Shown here: positions 7,201-15,101 of the stretch, piece by piece | How the letters are laid out: each line of letters opens with the position of its first letter | How positions within the stretch are numbered: position 1 is the stretch's first letter | Source of the DNA: an uncultured Oscillibacter sp. | Lineage (GTDB): Bacteria; Bacillota; Clostridia; Oscillospirales; Oscillospiraceae | Assembly (NCBI GenBank): GCA_910583695.1 | Contig: CAJTZL010000017.1 | Location: 1-46,974 of the forward strand | Direction of reading: 5' to 3' | Length of the DNA stretch: 46,974 nucleotides | Notes under the pieces: generated by a model | What the model was told of the DNA's origin: nothing | Databases searched by the model: none | The model's input: the letters and a program-made list of their open reading frames with translations, nothing else | Made by a program: the position numbers and the translations under genes

Positions 7201-8454
7201 TCAAATGCTCATGGACATCCCGAAACCCGGCGCATCCTCTTCCGGCTCTTCTTTTTCCCTGGGTTCCTCGAGGACAGCGCCGGGCGCGAACGCCGCAAAG
7301 ATCGCTTCCGCCGACTCCTGCTTGGAATTGAAGTCCAGATGGGAGTAAATATCGGCGGTAGTGGCAAAGGTGGAATGCCCCAGCCAGTCCTGGATCTGCT
7401 TCATGGCGATGCCCTGGCTGAGCAAAAGCGACGCGCAGCTATGCCTGAGATCATGGAAACGGATATGCCGCAAGCCGTGACGGTGCAGCAACAGCTTGAA
7501 ATGGTCCGTAACGTAGTTAGGCCGGAACAATTGGCCCATCTCGTCTACACAGACATAGTCCAAGTAATCGGTGCAATAAGACTTTTTGAACAGGGCGCGA
7601 TAGCGTTCCTGTTTTTCTTTCTGCGCTGAAAGCAATTCCCGCACAGCGGGGATCAGCGGCAAGGTTCGGAAACTGGATTTGGTTTTCAGTTTGTCCTCGG
7701 TGAAAAGAGTTTCTTTCCCGTCCACCTTCCCCTCCGTCACCTTGTGATTGATGGAGATGGTTCCCCGCTCGAAATCCACGGCGCTCCAGCGAATGCCCAG
7801 CACCTCACTGCGGCGGAGGCCGTAGTAGGCGGCAAGCTGGATGACCACGGACATGGAGTCATCCCTGGCGGCTTCAAACAGAGCGGCCAGCTCCTCCTTG
7901 GAGTAGAACGCCACCAAGTATTTTCCCTTCTTGGGGCGGTCTACCTTATCTGCGGCATTCTCGCGGATTAATTCATTCTTCACAGCGTATTGCAGAGCTT
8001 TGCGGACTACCGCGTGGTAGTGGATGACCGTATTCGCGTTACAGCCGTCCTGAAAAATGGACTCGTGCAAATCCCGGATATGGCGCGGCTCGATGTCGCA
8101 CAGCCGCAGGCGGCGTTCCCGGAAAAACGGGTCCAGCCGGGCGTCGATCATGTTTTCGTAACTCCGATACGTTGTCCGCTCAATGGTGGGAGCGGTGACC
8201 TTCAGCCACTCCCGCAAAAAATCGGCGAACAGCGGAGACTCCGCTTTCGCCTGCTCCAGGACGGTTTCTGGTTTCCTGTACGCCTGCTTCAGCCCTTCCA
8301 GGCGGGCCTGGGCTTTCCGCTTGTTACCCTTCACCGGGATGCCCAGGGCAATCGATTTTTGTCTGCGTTTCCCGGTTTCGTCGTAGAGATTAAGGACAGC
8401 GGTGTATTTTCCGCCTCGTTCTATGAGACTGCCGGTAATTTCCCGATGCTTCAT
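7201..8454 (-). CDS. int: Tyrosine recombinase / integrase
   Basis: A 417-residue site-specific recombinase that should integrate and excise the element. It has an N-terminal arm-binding domain (about 1-65), a SAM-like core-binding domain (about 72-165) and a catalytic domain with Arg214 (GLRRSE), His334-x-x-Arg337 (HDLRHS), His360 (LGHS) and nucleophile Tyr370. All expected residues are present, so it looks active. The start ATG at 8454 follows AAAGGAGG; an upstream ATG at 8478 overlaps that site and is less likely. The gene lies near the left end, as expected for an integrase beside its attachment site. Its presumed core is the tRNA-Ser anticodon loop. Confidence 0.95.
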   Translation of the reverse strand: MKHREITGSLIERGGKYTAVLNLYDETGKRRQKSIALGIPVKGNKRKAQARLEGLKQAYRKPETVLEQAKAESPLFADFLREWLKVTAPTIERTTYRSYENMIDARLDPFFRERRLRLCDIEPRHIRDLHESIFQDGCNANTVIHYHAVVRKALQYAVKNELIRENAADKVDRPKKGKYLVAFYSKEELAALFEAARDDSMSVVIQLAAYYGLRRSEVLGIRWSAVDFERGTISINHKVTEGKVDGKETLFTEDKLKTKSSFRTLPLIPAVRELLSAQKEKQERYRALFKKSYCTDYLDYVCVDEMGQLFRPNYVTDHFKLLLHRHGLRHIRFHDLRHSCASLLLSQGIAMKQIQDWLGHSTFATTADIYSHLDFNSKQESAEAIFAAFAPGAVLEEPREKEEPEEDAPGFGMSMSI

Positions 8455-8516
8455 AAAATACCTCCTTTCGGCGTTCATTCAAGGTTGTGCGATGTTACCT
8501 TGGATGAACGCATTTT

Positions 8517-8738
8517 TCAAGTCTTTTCTTCGCCGCACAGGTAGTCGATGACGGCGACCTTGGGCACCCGGTACAGCCTTCCCATACGAACGCTGGAAAT
8601 CTTGCCGTTCCGCAGCAGGCCGTACGCCATGCGCTGTCCTACACCCAGCATCTCCTGGACCTGCCGGGGCGTCAGCACGTCCGGGTAGTGGCGGAACATG
8701 ATCCGGTAGCGGGCGGCTGTATTTTCTTCCCTGCTCAT
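8517..8738 (-). CDS. Excisionase-like helix-turn-helix protein
   Basis: A 73-residue DNA-binding protein with a MerR-like HTH: LTPRQVQEMLGVGQRMAYGLL, then NGKISSVRMGRLYRVPKVAVIDYL, the pattern of excisionase-family proteins. It lies 62 bases upstream of the integrase on the same strand. The start ATG at 8738 has GGGAGG about 10 bases upstream. A TTG 24 bases earlier is in frame, but using it would turn the ribosome site into coding sequence. It is likely the directionality factor or a regulator of the integrase. Confidence 0.85.
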   Translation of the reverse strand: MSREENTAARYRIMFRHYPDVLTPRQVQEMLGVGQRMAYGLLRNGKISSVRMGRLYRVPKVAVIDYLCGEEKT

Positions 8739-8755
8739 AAAATCACTCTCCTCCC

Positions 8756-8823
8756 TTGACAAATATTTTGTAATGGTTTATTGATGATTACATCAATTAC
8801 CACCGTCTAATAACTAGACGGTG
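8756..8823. promoter_or_regulatory. Divergent control region with two perfect dyads
   Basis: On the + strand TTGACA (8756-8761) is followed after 17 bases by TATTGA (8779-8784), a candidate promoter for the sigma-like gene. Two perfect inverted repeats follow: TTGATG-ATTA-CATCAA (8781-8796) and CACCGTCTA-ATAAC-TAGACGGTG (8801-8823). The first overlaps the -10 and, read on the minus strand, supplies a TTGATG -35 for the excisionase gene, so a bound protein could control both directions. Confidence 0.6.
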
Positions 8824-8861
8824 AGAAGGTCAAAAACGGTACTCAAAGGAGGGAAATTTTT

Positions 8862-9340
8862 TTGAGAAGGAACGAAGCGGATATCCGAGAAGAAACGTTA
8901 GAGGCTGAACTGGAGGCGCTGGCCGGAGCTGGAGACTGGGAAAGAGTCATCCAGGCGCTGGAGCACTTCGACGCCAACAATGAACGGCGGCATAAAGAGC
9001 ACCGGGCCAATATGGACATCAGCGTTGTAGATTGCGGACCAAATGATGGCGAGTATTGTGAATTCGCCAATCTGCTGAGGCTGAGCACCCCGGACGATTG
9101 GCTGGACGCAATATACTCCAGGGAGCCGGAGGACTTATACCAGCTGGTGGAGGAATACCCCGTCAGCGAGGCACTGCGGGAACTTACGTCCGCACAAAAC
9201 AGGTGCTGTTTATGAATATCGTTCATAGGATGCCGCCAAAGGAGATTGCGGCGGTGCTGAACTGCTCTGTCCGAAATGTAACCAAACACCGGCAGAAGGC
9301 GCTGGAACGCATTCGATTCCTTGTGACGGGAGGGTCGTAA
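8862..9340 (+). pseudogene. Sigma-factor-like element protein, frameshifted
   Basis: The first frame starts at TTG 8862 with AAAGGAGG nine bases upstream and runs to a TGA at 9213-9215. A second frame then encodes KQVLFMNIVHRMPPKEIAA and a sigma region 4-like helix-turn-helix (NCSVRNVTKHRQKALERIR), ending at 9340. One extra A in the AAAA run at 9196-9199 would join them as ...LTSAQKQVLFMN..., exactly the motif expected before such an HTH. Small sigma-like regulators near xis/int are common in Firmicutes elements. The first frame alone would make a truncated protein lacking the HTH. A sequencing error in the A-run is the main alternative. Confidence 0.75.
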
Positions 9341-9423
9341 ACACAGAAAAAGGCGGAGTCAGCCTTGTGACTCCGTCTAAAGGATGCTATAATCAATTAC
9401 AAGAATTACCGGGAGGCAGTTTG

Positions 9424-10126
9424 ATGGACGTGAAAACGGTATTTCCAAATTTGAATGTCATGTGGGTGCGCTGGTCGGACTATACGCTGATGACCAGTGA
9501 GTTCAGCGGCCCCCGCGTCTCCTACCTGGCGCCCGCGCCGGGAGCGGCAGAGCTGCGATTTAACTGCGCCGAACAGTCGGAGCAGCTGGTAGCCGACGCT
9601 TTGGAGCTGGGCCGTCAGCTCCTGATTGGAACACCGGAGGGAAAGCGCCTGTGCGCCGTTTTCGCGGCCCGTCACGGGCTTTTGGGGCTGGGGGCGGAAA
9701 AGGGACCCGCCCTCCACCAGCGACCCCGCTGTGCCCCCCTGTTACCGCCCGTTGAACAGCCGGGAGTATGGCGAGGATATTGAAATGTTCCGGGTGTTCT
9801 TTATGGAGCTGTATCAGCACTTCCTGACGACCAAGGGAGAAGTGACAATGGAGGCAAATCCGGCGGTGCTGGATATCTCCGGGCTTCTGTCCTATCGGCT
9901 GACCAGCGGGCGGACGCCTCAGCTGGTGTGGCAGGTGAAAAGCATGGAATCCGTGATCCGGCTGTCCTATGCGGCGATGGTCACGGGGGACAAGCCGGGG
10001 CTGAGGGTATGTAAGAACTGCGGGAAGGTGTACTACAACAGCCACGCTAAGAGCGAGTTTTGCAGTGCCAGGTGCAGAAATTATTATAATGTGAAGGCGT
10101 TTCGGGGAAAACGGATAAACAACTAA
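9424..10126 (+). pseudogene. Element protein with C-terminal zinc finger, frameshifted
   Basis: The first frame starts at ATG 9424 (MDVKTVFPNLNV) after GGGAGG and stays convincing to about residue 90 (FAARHGLLGLG). The second frame carries the rest (LNSREYGEDIEMFRVFF... onward) to 10126. It ends in a zinc-finger pattern CKNCGKVYYNS...FCSARCRN, resembling the DUF6076-type proteins of Clostridia elements (tentative). The shift lies between about 9685 and 9765, near the GGGGG and AAAA runs at 9690-9703; removal of one base would restore reading. It follows the sigma-like gene by 83 bases. Function is unknown. Confidence 0.6.
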
Positions 10127-10186
10127 ATGTTAAGGCTATTAGTTATGAAGATACCATTTTTGCAAATATCCCGAAATTCCTTGCTG

Positions 10187-10600
10187 TCACAGTATTCCAA
10201 TCATAGCGGTGCTGTTTAGCCAGCGCTGTAATCTTCTAAAAAGGCCTGCAGTTTTCACCGTAGTATACAGTGTTGTATCACCATCCGTATCTATTCTTTC
10301 AAAAACAACTACCGCACTGCTCATAGATATCCAACGGCTATGTCTATCAATAAACAATTCTTCCTTTTGCTTCTCAGATATGATAATTTCGCGGAGAGCA
10401 GGACAGTTCTCAAAAGCACCTCTTAACCTGTTATTCCACACTACTCCACACGGTCGCTCTCTTTCAAGTTAATCCGGAATATTAATTATTTCAAGGTTCG
10501 TGCAACCACTGAAACGCTGACCGTCCAATGTACTTTACGATTTCAGGCAATGTGACTTGTTTTAAAGAACTGCAGCCGTAGAAGCTAAGCTCGCCAATCA
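10187..10600 (-). pseudogene. Remnant of a BspA-type leucine-rich-repeat gene
   Basis: Read on the minus strand, successive frames give LRR_5-like units: SFYGCSSLKQVTLPEIVKYI (about 10590-10520), FSGCTNLEIINIPD (about 10515-10475) and GAFENCPALREIIISEKQ (about 10430-10375). At least two frame changes and a stop separate them and no start is seen. BspA-like LRR proteins are secreted or surface proteins. This is a decayed fragment bordering the cargo. Confidence 0.65.
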
Positions 10601-10863
10601 CCTCTCAAAGAATTAAAAATCCTACGCTGTAAAGCCAAACCGGATAAAGTGCTTGACAGAATGGGCAAATATGCTGAATAATGAGATGGGGTTTGACAGA
10701 CTTAAGGCAGCATCCGGCGGTCCGGGAATCGAATAGCTGCACGGTCCTCCTTGGTGGGCATCATTCTACCTGCGTTCTACAACGTGCCTCGCTATCCCCA
10801 CCCTCGCTTCTCTTTTTTCAGTATTTTGGGGAATTCTCCTGAACTCCAAAGGAGCGTGTAATC
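10601..10863. other. Leader region of the sigma-54 activator gene
   Basis: No intact gene is seen. A short + frame encoding KILRCKAKPDKVLDRMGKYA ends near 10680 and may be another gene remnant. CCAAAGGAG at 10848-10856 is the ribosome site of the regulator at 10864. Confidence 0.4.
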
Positions 10864-12720
10864 ATGATAAAAGTTGCCTTCATCGTACCGTATACCGAGG
10901 AACGAGACTGGGTACAGTTTATCGACCGTATTTTGCAGGAAACCGACAGCCCTACCAATGTAAAGTTCGAGATCCTCTGCACAGAGGGGCGCATCGAAAG
11001 TCTCCTAACCGACTGGGACGGCGATTTTGTGATTGCCCGTGGACTTTCTTACTCCGTGCTGAAGCAGGGAACGTATTCCTTTCATTTAATTGAGTGCCCG
11101 CTGCCAAGTATGGAGATTCTCAAAGCTGTCCAGGAGGCAAAAGAGGATCTGTGCGCACACTGCGTAGCGCTGTTTATCGAGAAAAACCACTCCATTGATC
11201 TCCCCTTTTACGAAAGCCTCTGCCATGTGCAGATCGATGCGTTTGAGGTTGGGAACGACGACGAGGCCGAGACACAGTTTCAGCGCATGGAGGCCATGGG
11301 CTCTTACGACGCCGTTGTAGGCGGCTATACCGTTTGCCGGATGGCTGCGGAGAAGAACATCCCGTCCATCCCCCTCCGCATCGGCGAGGAAGCGGCTCGA
11401 ACCGCAATCCACGAGGCTCTTTCCGTCATCGAGGGCAGCCGCCGGGAGAAGCAGCGAAACGAGCGGCTCAACTGCATGATCGAGATGATGGAAGAAGGAA
11501 TCATATCCCTGGATTCCCACGAAAACATTCTTCAAATTAACCAAAACTGCATCCGAATGCTGGGGCTCCATCAAAAAAAACCGGTCAATACACCGGCAAA
11601 GGACTGCATCCCAAAGGCCGTCATGGAGGTCCGGGAGGACAATACCATTATTAAACTCCAAAATCGAGACGTATTGGTTCGCCGCAATCCTATTCTGGTA
11701 GACGGTGAAAAGGAAGGCACCGTGATGGTGCTGCAATACGTGGAAGCACTGCAAAAAGCGGAAATTGCCGTCCGTCAGAAGCTCAATGAGAAAGGTTTGG
11801 TGGCAAAATACCAGTTCCGGGACATTGTGGGCACCAGCGCTCCTTTGCAAAAAGCGGTGGAGCGGGCTCGCCGCTTTGCGAAAACAGACTCTGACGTGCT
11901 CATTATCGGCGAATCCGGCACCGGCAAGGAGCTGTTCGCCCAGAGTATCCACAATGACAGCGACCGCCGCAAGCAGCCCTTCGTAGCCTTTAACTGTGGG
12001 GCCATTGCGCCCAATCTAATTGAAAGCGAACTGTTTGGCTATGTAGGCGGCGCCTTTACCGGCGCTTCGAGAGAGGGCAAGCTCGGCCTGTTTGAGCTGG
12101 CCCACAAGGGTACGCTGTTTATGGACGAGATCGGCGAGCTGCCGCTTTCCCTGCAGGCCAGTCTGCTGCGTGTTTTGCAGGAAAAAGAGATTCGCCGTCT
12201 GGGAGATGACAAAATCATCCCCATTGACGTGCGGGTCATCACGGCGACCAATGTGGACATCCATGAAAAAGCCCGGACCGGGGCTTTCCGGCCAGACCTT
12301 TACTACCGGCTGGATATTCTGCATCTGGCGCTGCCGCCGCTGCGCAGCCGGGTAGAGGATCTGGACGAGCTGGTGCCCTACCTGACCCGGCAGTTTCAAT
12401 GCGCTGGTGTGCCAGTACAGTTCACACCTGAAGCCGTTGCCTGCATGAAGCGCTGGGACTGGCAGGGCAACGTCCGCCAACTACGGAACATCTGCCAGCG
12501 CCTCTGCGTATTGACCCAAACCGGCATCATTACGGAAGCGGATGTGTGGGAGGTCCTGGAAGACGCGGCGGGGCGTCCGGTCGAGAACCTGCTGACTCCG
12601 GAAGAGCAGCAACTATACGAGCTGGTCCGGCGTAAGCAGAGCAAGGCGGAGCTGGCCAAAAAACTGGGGGTCAGCAGGAGTACATTGTGGCGCAAGACAA
12701 AGGACATTTCGAAGATATAA
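10864..12720 (+). CDS. Sigma-54-dependent activator (PrpR_N-PAS-AAA-Fis HTH)
   Basis: A 618-residue bacterial enhancer-binding protein. An N-terminal PrpR_N-like sensor (about 1-185) and a PAS-like region (about 205-300) precede the AAA+ domain. That domain holds Walker A GESGTGKE (349-356), the intact sigma-54 contact loop GAFTGA (396-401), Walker B LFMDEIGEL (Asp421-Glu422) and an arginine-finger region. A Fis-type HTH ends the protein (KAELAKKLGVSRSTLWRK). It should use ATP to open a sigma-54 promoter, and such a promoter lies at 12913, directly before the glucosidase-transporter genes. The ligand is unknown; PrpR_N domains in other regulators sense small carboxylates such as 2-methylcitrate. 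The start is ATG 10864 with AAAGGAG upstream. Confidence 0.95.
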   Translation: MIKVAFIVPYTEERDWVQFIDRILQETDSPTNVKFEILCTEGRIESLLTDWDGDFVIARGLSYSVLKQGTYSFHLIECPLPSMEILKAVQEAKEDLCAHCVALFIEKNHSIDLPFYESLCHVQIDAFEVGNDDEAETQFQRMEAMGSYDAVVGGYTVCRMAAEKNIPSIPLRIGEEAARTAIHEALSVIEGSRREKQRNERLNCMIEMMEEGIISLDSHENILQINQNCIRMLGLHQKKPVNTPAKDCIPKAVMEVREDNTIIKLQNRDVLVRRNPILVDGEKEGTVMVLQYVEALQKAEIAVRQKLNEKGLVAKYQFRDIVGTSAPLQKAVERARRFAKTDSDVLIIGESGTGKELFAQSIHNDSDRRKQPFVAFNCGAIAPNLIESELFGYVGGAFTGASREGKLGLFELAHKGTLFMDEIGELPLSLQASLLRVLQEKEIRRLGDDKIIPIDVRVITATNVDIHEKARTGAFRPDLYYRLDILHLALPPLRSRVEDLDELVPYLTRQFQCAGVPVQFTPEAVACMKRWDWQGNVRQLRNICQRLCVLTQTGIITEADVWEVLEDAAGRPVENLLTPEEQQLYELVRRKQSKAELAKKLGVSRSTLWRKTKDISKI

Positions 12721-12725
12721 TTGAA

Positions 12726-12747
12726 ACATTTTTGATACATTTTTGAT
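12726..12747 (+). repeat. Tandem 11-bp direct repeat, candidate activator site
   Basis: ACATTTTTGAT occurs twice head to tail (12726-12736 and 12737-12747), exactly one helical turn apart and about 180 bases upstream of the sigma-54 promoter. That is normal enhancer distance. Binding by the neighbouring activator is inference. Confidence 0.45.
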
Positions 12748-12912
12748 GCAGATTTTTTTGGCGTTGTTGCCAACCCTCCCGCTTTCTCACAACAGATAGC
12801 AGAGAGACGGTACGTGATTTACCACAAATCGTCCTCTGCTTTTTTGTCGATACCGGATAATTTTCGGCTTTGTGCAAGGGATTTTTTCTTGTTTTTTGAG
12901 GCGAAGCAACGA

Positions 12913-12930
12913 TTGGCACGTATTTTGCTA
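12913..12930 (+). promoter_or_regulatory. Sigma-54 (-24/-12) promoter
   Basis: TTGGCACG-TATT-TTGCTA has GG at 12915-12916 and GC at 12927-12928 with the required ten-base interval, a near-perfect match to TGGCACG-N4-TTGCW. It lies 28 bases before the glucosidase start and just after the sigma-54 activator gene, so the operon 12958-17678 should depend on that activator. Confidence 0.9.
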
Positions 12931-12957
12931 AATAATCAAGGCAAAAGGAGGGCAGCC

Positions 12958-14634
12958 ATGGGAAAGAATTGGTGGAAAGAATCCGTTGTCTACCAGATAT
13001 ACCCTCGGAGCTTTCAGGACAGCAACCATGACGGTATTGGTGACCTTGCAGGAATCCTGACAAGACTGGACTATCTGAAAAAGCTGGGGATAGATGTCGT
13101 CTGGCTGTGTCCGGTTTACGACTCCCCCAATGTAGACAACGGATATGACATCCGGGATTATAAAGAAATCCTGGATACCTTTGGTACGATGGAGGATTTT
13201 GACCGTCTGTTGGAGGGGCTTCACAGCCGGGGCATGAAGCTGTTGATGGATTTGGTGGTAAACCACACCTCTGACCAACACGAATGGTTCCAGCAGGCGC
13301 TGCAGTCACGGGATAATCCCTATCACGATTATTACATCTGGCAGGACGGCACGACAGACAAGCTGCCGAACAACTGGGAGTCCCATTTCAGCGGTTCCGC
13401 GTGGGAATATGTGCCCCATTTGGGCCAATACTACCTCCATATTTTTGCCAAGCAGCAACCGGACTTGAATTGGAAAAATCCCAAGGTCCGGGAGGCGGTC
13501 AAGGATATCTGTCGGTTCTGGCTAGGCAAAGGAGTAGATGGCTTCCGCATGGATACCATGAATTTCTACTCCAAAGTGGATGGCTTCCCCTCCGTGGAGG
13601 GAGTGGAAGGTCTGGTGCGTGCCCATCGGTTCTACCAGAACGGTCCCCACATTCATGAGTATCTCAAGGAGCTTCACCGGGATGTCCTGTCCCTGTACAA
13701 CGGGATGACCGTGGGGGAAACGCCCAACGTTACGCCGGAGATTGCGAAACTCTATACGGGAGACGGTCGGGATGAGGTTAACATGCTCTTTCAGTTTGAG
13801 CATATGTCTGTGGACAGCGGCCCCAAGGACAAATGGGATTTGATTCCCTGGGATTTCGTAAAATTCAAAAAGATCATGAGCAAGTGGCAGACCAGTCTCC
13901 ACGGCTGCGGCTGGAACAGCCTGTACCTGTCAAACCACGACCAGCCCCGCCCCTTGGGCCGCTTTGCCGATGACAGCGTCTACCGGGTGGAGAGCGCCAA
14001 GCTGTTGGGGACAATGACCCACACCATGGAGGGCACTCCTTACATTTACCAAGGTGAGGAGCTGGGCATGGTGAACGTGCGGTTCTCCGACATTTCCAAC
14101 TACCGGGATGTGCAGACCCTCAACCTATACGCGGACCTCAGCGCCAAGGGCGTCAGTCACCGGGAGATCATGCGGAAGGTTTATACCAAAGGTCGGGACA
14201 ACGCCCGGACCCCCATGCAGTGGAGCGGCGAGCGCTATGGCGGCTTTTCTGACACGGAGCCGTGGATTGAGCTGAATCCCTCCTATCTGGAGATCAACGC
14301 GGCACAGCAGGAGGAGGACCCGAATTCGGTACTGCACTATTATCGTAAGCTGATCCGCCTGCGCAGGCAGTACCCGGTCATGGTCTATGGTGATTTTGTG
14401 GACTGCCTTCCGGAGGACCCGGCGCGGTATGCCTATCGGAGGACGCTGGAGGGGGAAAAGCTGTTTGTCCTGCTGAATTTTAAGGACCGTCCGGCAGATT
14501 TCTATCAGCCGGAGGACATGGACCCGTCGCGGTGGCAGCTGCTGTTGTCCAACTATCCGGCGGACAGCGATCCCTGCGGGCCGCTGCGTCCCTGCGAGGC
14601 CCGCGTATTCTATCAAAAGGAGGCATCTTTGTGA
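12958..14634 (+). CDS. GH13 alpha-glucosidase (oligo-1,6-glucosidase/maltase type)
   Basis: A 558-residue cytoplasmic glycoside hydrolase with no signal peptide. A (beta/alpha)8 barrel begins at the N terminus (WWKESVVYQIYPRSFQDSN) and has the conserved LVVNHTSDQH. Catalytic residues are Asp199 (GFRMD), Glu254 (VGE) and Asp328 (NHDQPR), at almost the same positions as in Bacillus oligo-1,6-glucosidase. The residue after the nucleophile is Thr; in this subfamily Thr is associated with maltase-like alpha-1,4 and Val with alpha-1,6 activity. The start ATG 12958 follows AAAGGAGG. It is first in the sigma-54 operon and overlaps tctB by four bases (GTGA), which suggests that its substrate may be linked to what the transporter imports. 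Phosphotrehalase is a less likely alternative. Confidence 0.93.
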   Translation: MGKNWWKESVVYQIYPRSFQDSNHDGIGDLAGILTRLDYLKKLGIDVVWLCPVYDSPNVDNGYDIRDYKEILDTFGTMEDFDRLLEGLHSRGMKLLMDLVVNHTSDQHEWFQQALQSRDNPYHDYYIWQDGTTDKLPNNWESHFSGSAWEYVPHLGQYYLHIFAKQQPDLNWKNPKVREAVKDICRFWLGKGVDGFRMDTMNFYSKVDGFPSVEGVEGLVRAHRFYQNGPHIHEYLKELHRDVLSLYNGMTVGETPNVTPEIAKLYTGDGRDEVNMLFQFEHMSVDSGPKDKWDLIPWDFVKFKKIMSKWQTSLHGCGWNSLYLSNHDQPRPLGRFADDSVYRVESAKLLGTMTHTMEGTPYIYQGEELGMVNVRFSDISNYRDVQTLNLYADLSAKGVSHREIMRKVYTKGRDNARTPMQWSGERYGGFSDTEPWIELNPSYLEINAAQQEEDPNSVLHYYRKLIRLRRQYPVMVYGDFVDCLPEDPARYAYRRTLEGEKLFVLLNFKDRPADFYQPEDMDPSRWQLLLSNYPADSDPCGPLRPCEARVFYQKEASL

Positions 14635-15089
14635 GCAACAAACGATTCAACAGCAAATCCGTCATTGCGTTGGCCTTTATCCTCATTGCCGTGGTGTGGG
14701 TGTACCTTGGTGTTACCAAATACGGTCTTTGGGACCAGAAAGAAGGTCCCATGTCCGGATTTTTTCCCGCCATTGTGGGCGGCGTTCTGCTGGTAGCCTC
14801 GCTGATTTACTTCTTCCGGAGCTTTTCCTTGGAGAGTGCCAAAATTGAAAAGAACGCCATTCAGCTGATCATCGGAATGCTGGCCATCCTGGGCGTGTCG
14901 TACATCATTGGATTCCTGCCCGCGCTGCTGGTATTTTACATTTTCTGGCTGCGGGTAATGGAGAAGATGCCTTGGCGCTCCATCGCCGTCGCTGCCGCCG
15001 TGATGATTGTGATTGTGTACGGCACGTTCTCCCTGTGGCTGCGGGTCCCCTTTCCCAAGGGCCTGTTGTTTGAATCGATCTTCGGTTAA
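14631..15089 (+). CDS. tctB: Tripartite tricarboxylate transporter small membrane subunit (TctB)
   Basis: A 152-residue membrane protein with about four membrane segments (SVIALAFILIAVVWVYLGV, FFPAIVGGVLLVASLIYFF, LIIGMLAILGVSYIIGFLP, IAVAAAVMIVIVYGTFSLW) typical of TctB. It starts with GTG at 14631, inside the glucosidase stop, with AAAAGGAGG upstream, so translation is likely coupled. TctB pairs with TctA in the membrane to take up substrate delivered by a TctC binding protein using an ion gradient. It is followed by tctA after 12 bases. Confidence 0.9.
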   Translation: MSNKRFNSKSVIALAFILIAVVWVYLGVTKYGLWDQKEGPMSGFFPAIVGGVLLVASLIYFFRSFSLESAKIEKNAIQLIIGMLAILGVSYIIGFLPALLVFYIFWLRVMEKMPWRSIAVAAAVMIVIVYGTFSLWLRVPFPKGLLFESIFG

Positions 15090-15101
15090 GGAGGCGCTCT
15101 C

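Noticed and set aside
9190..9215. Programmed -1 frameshift in the sigma-like gene
   Set aside because: The A-run context lacks a proper slippery heptamer and no stimulatory stem was seen nearby; an indel is the simpler reading, though not proven.
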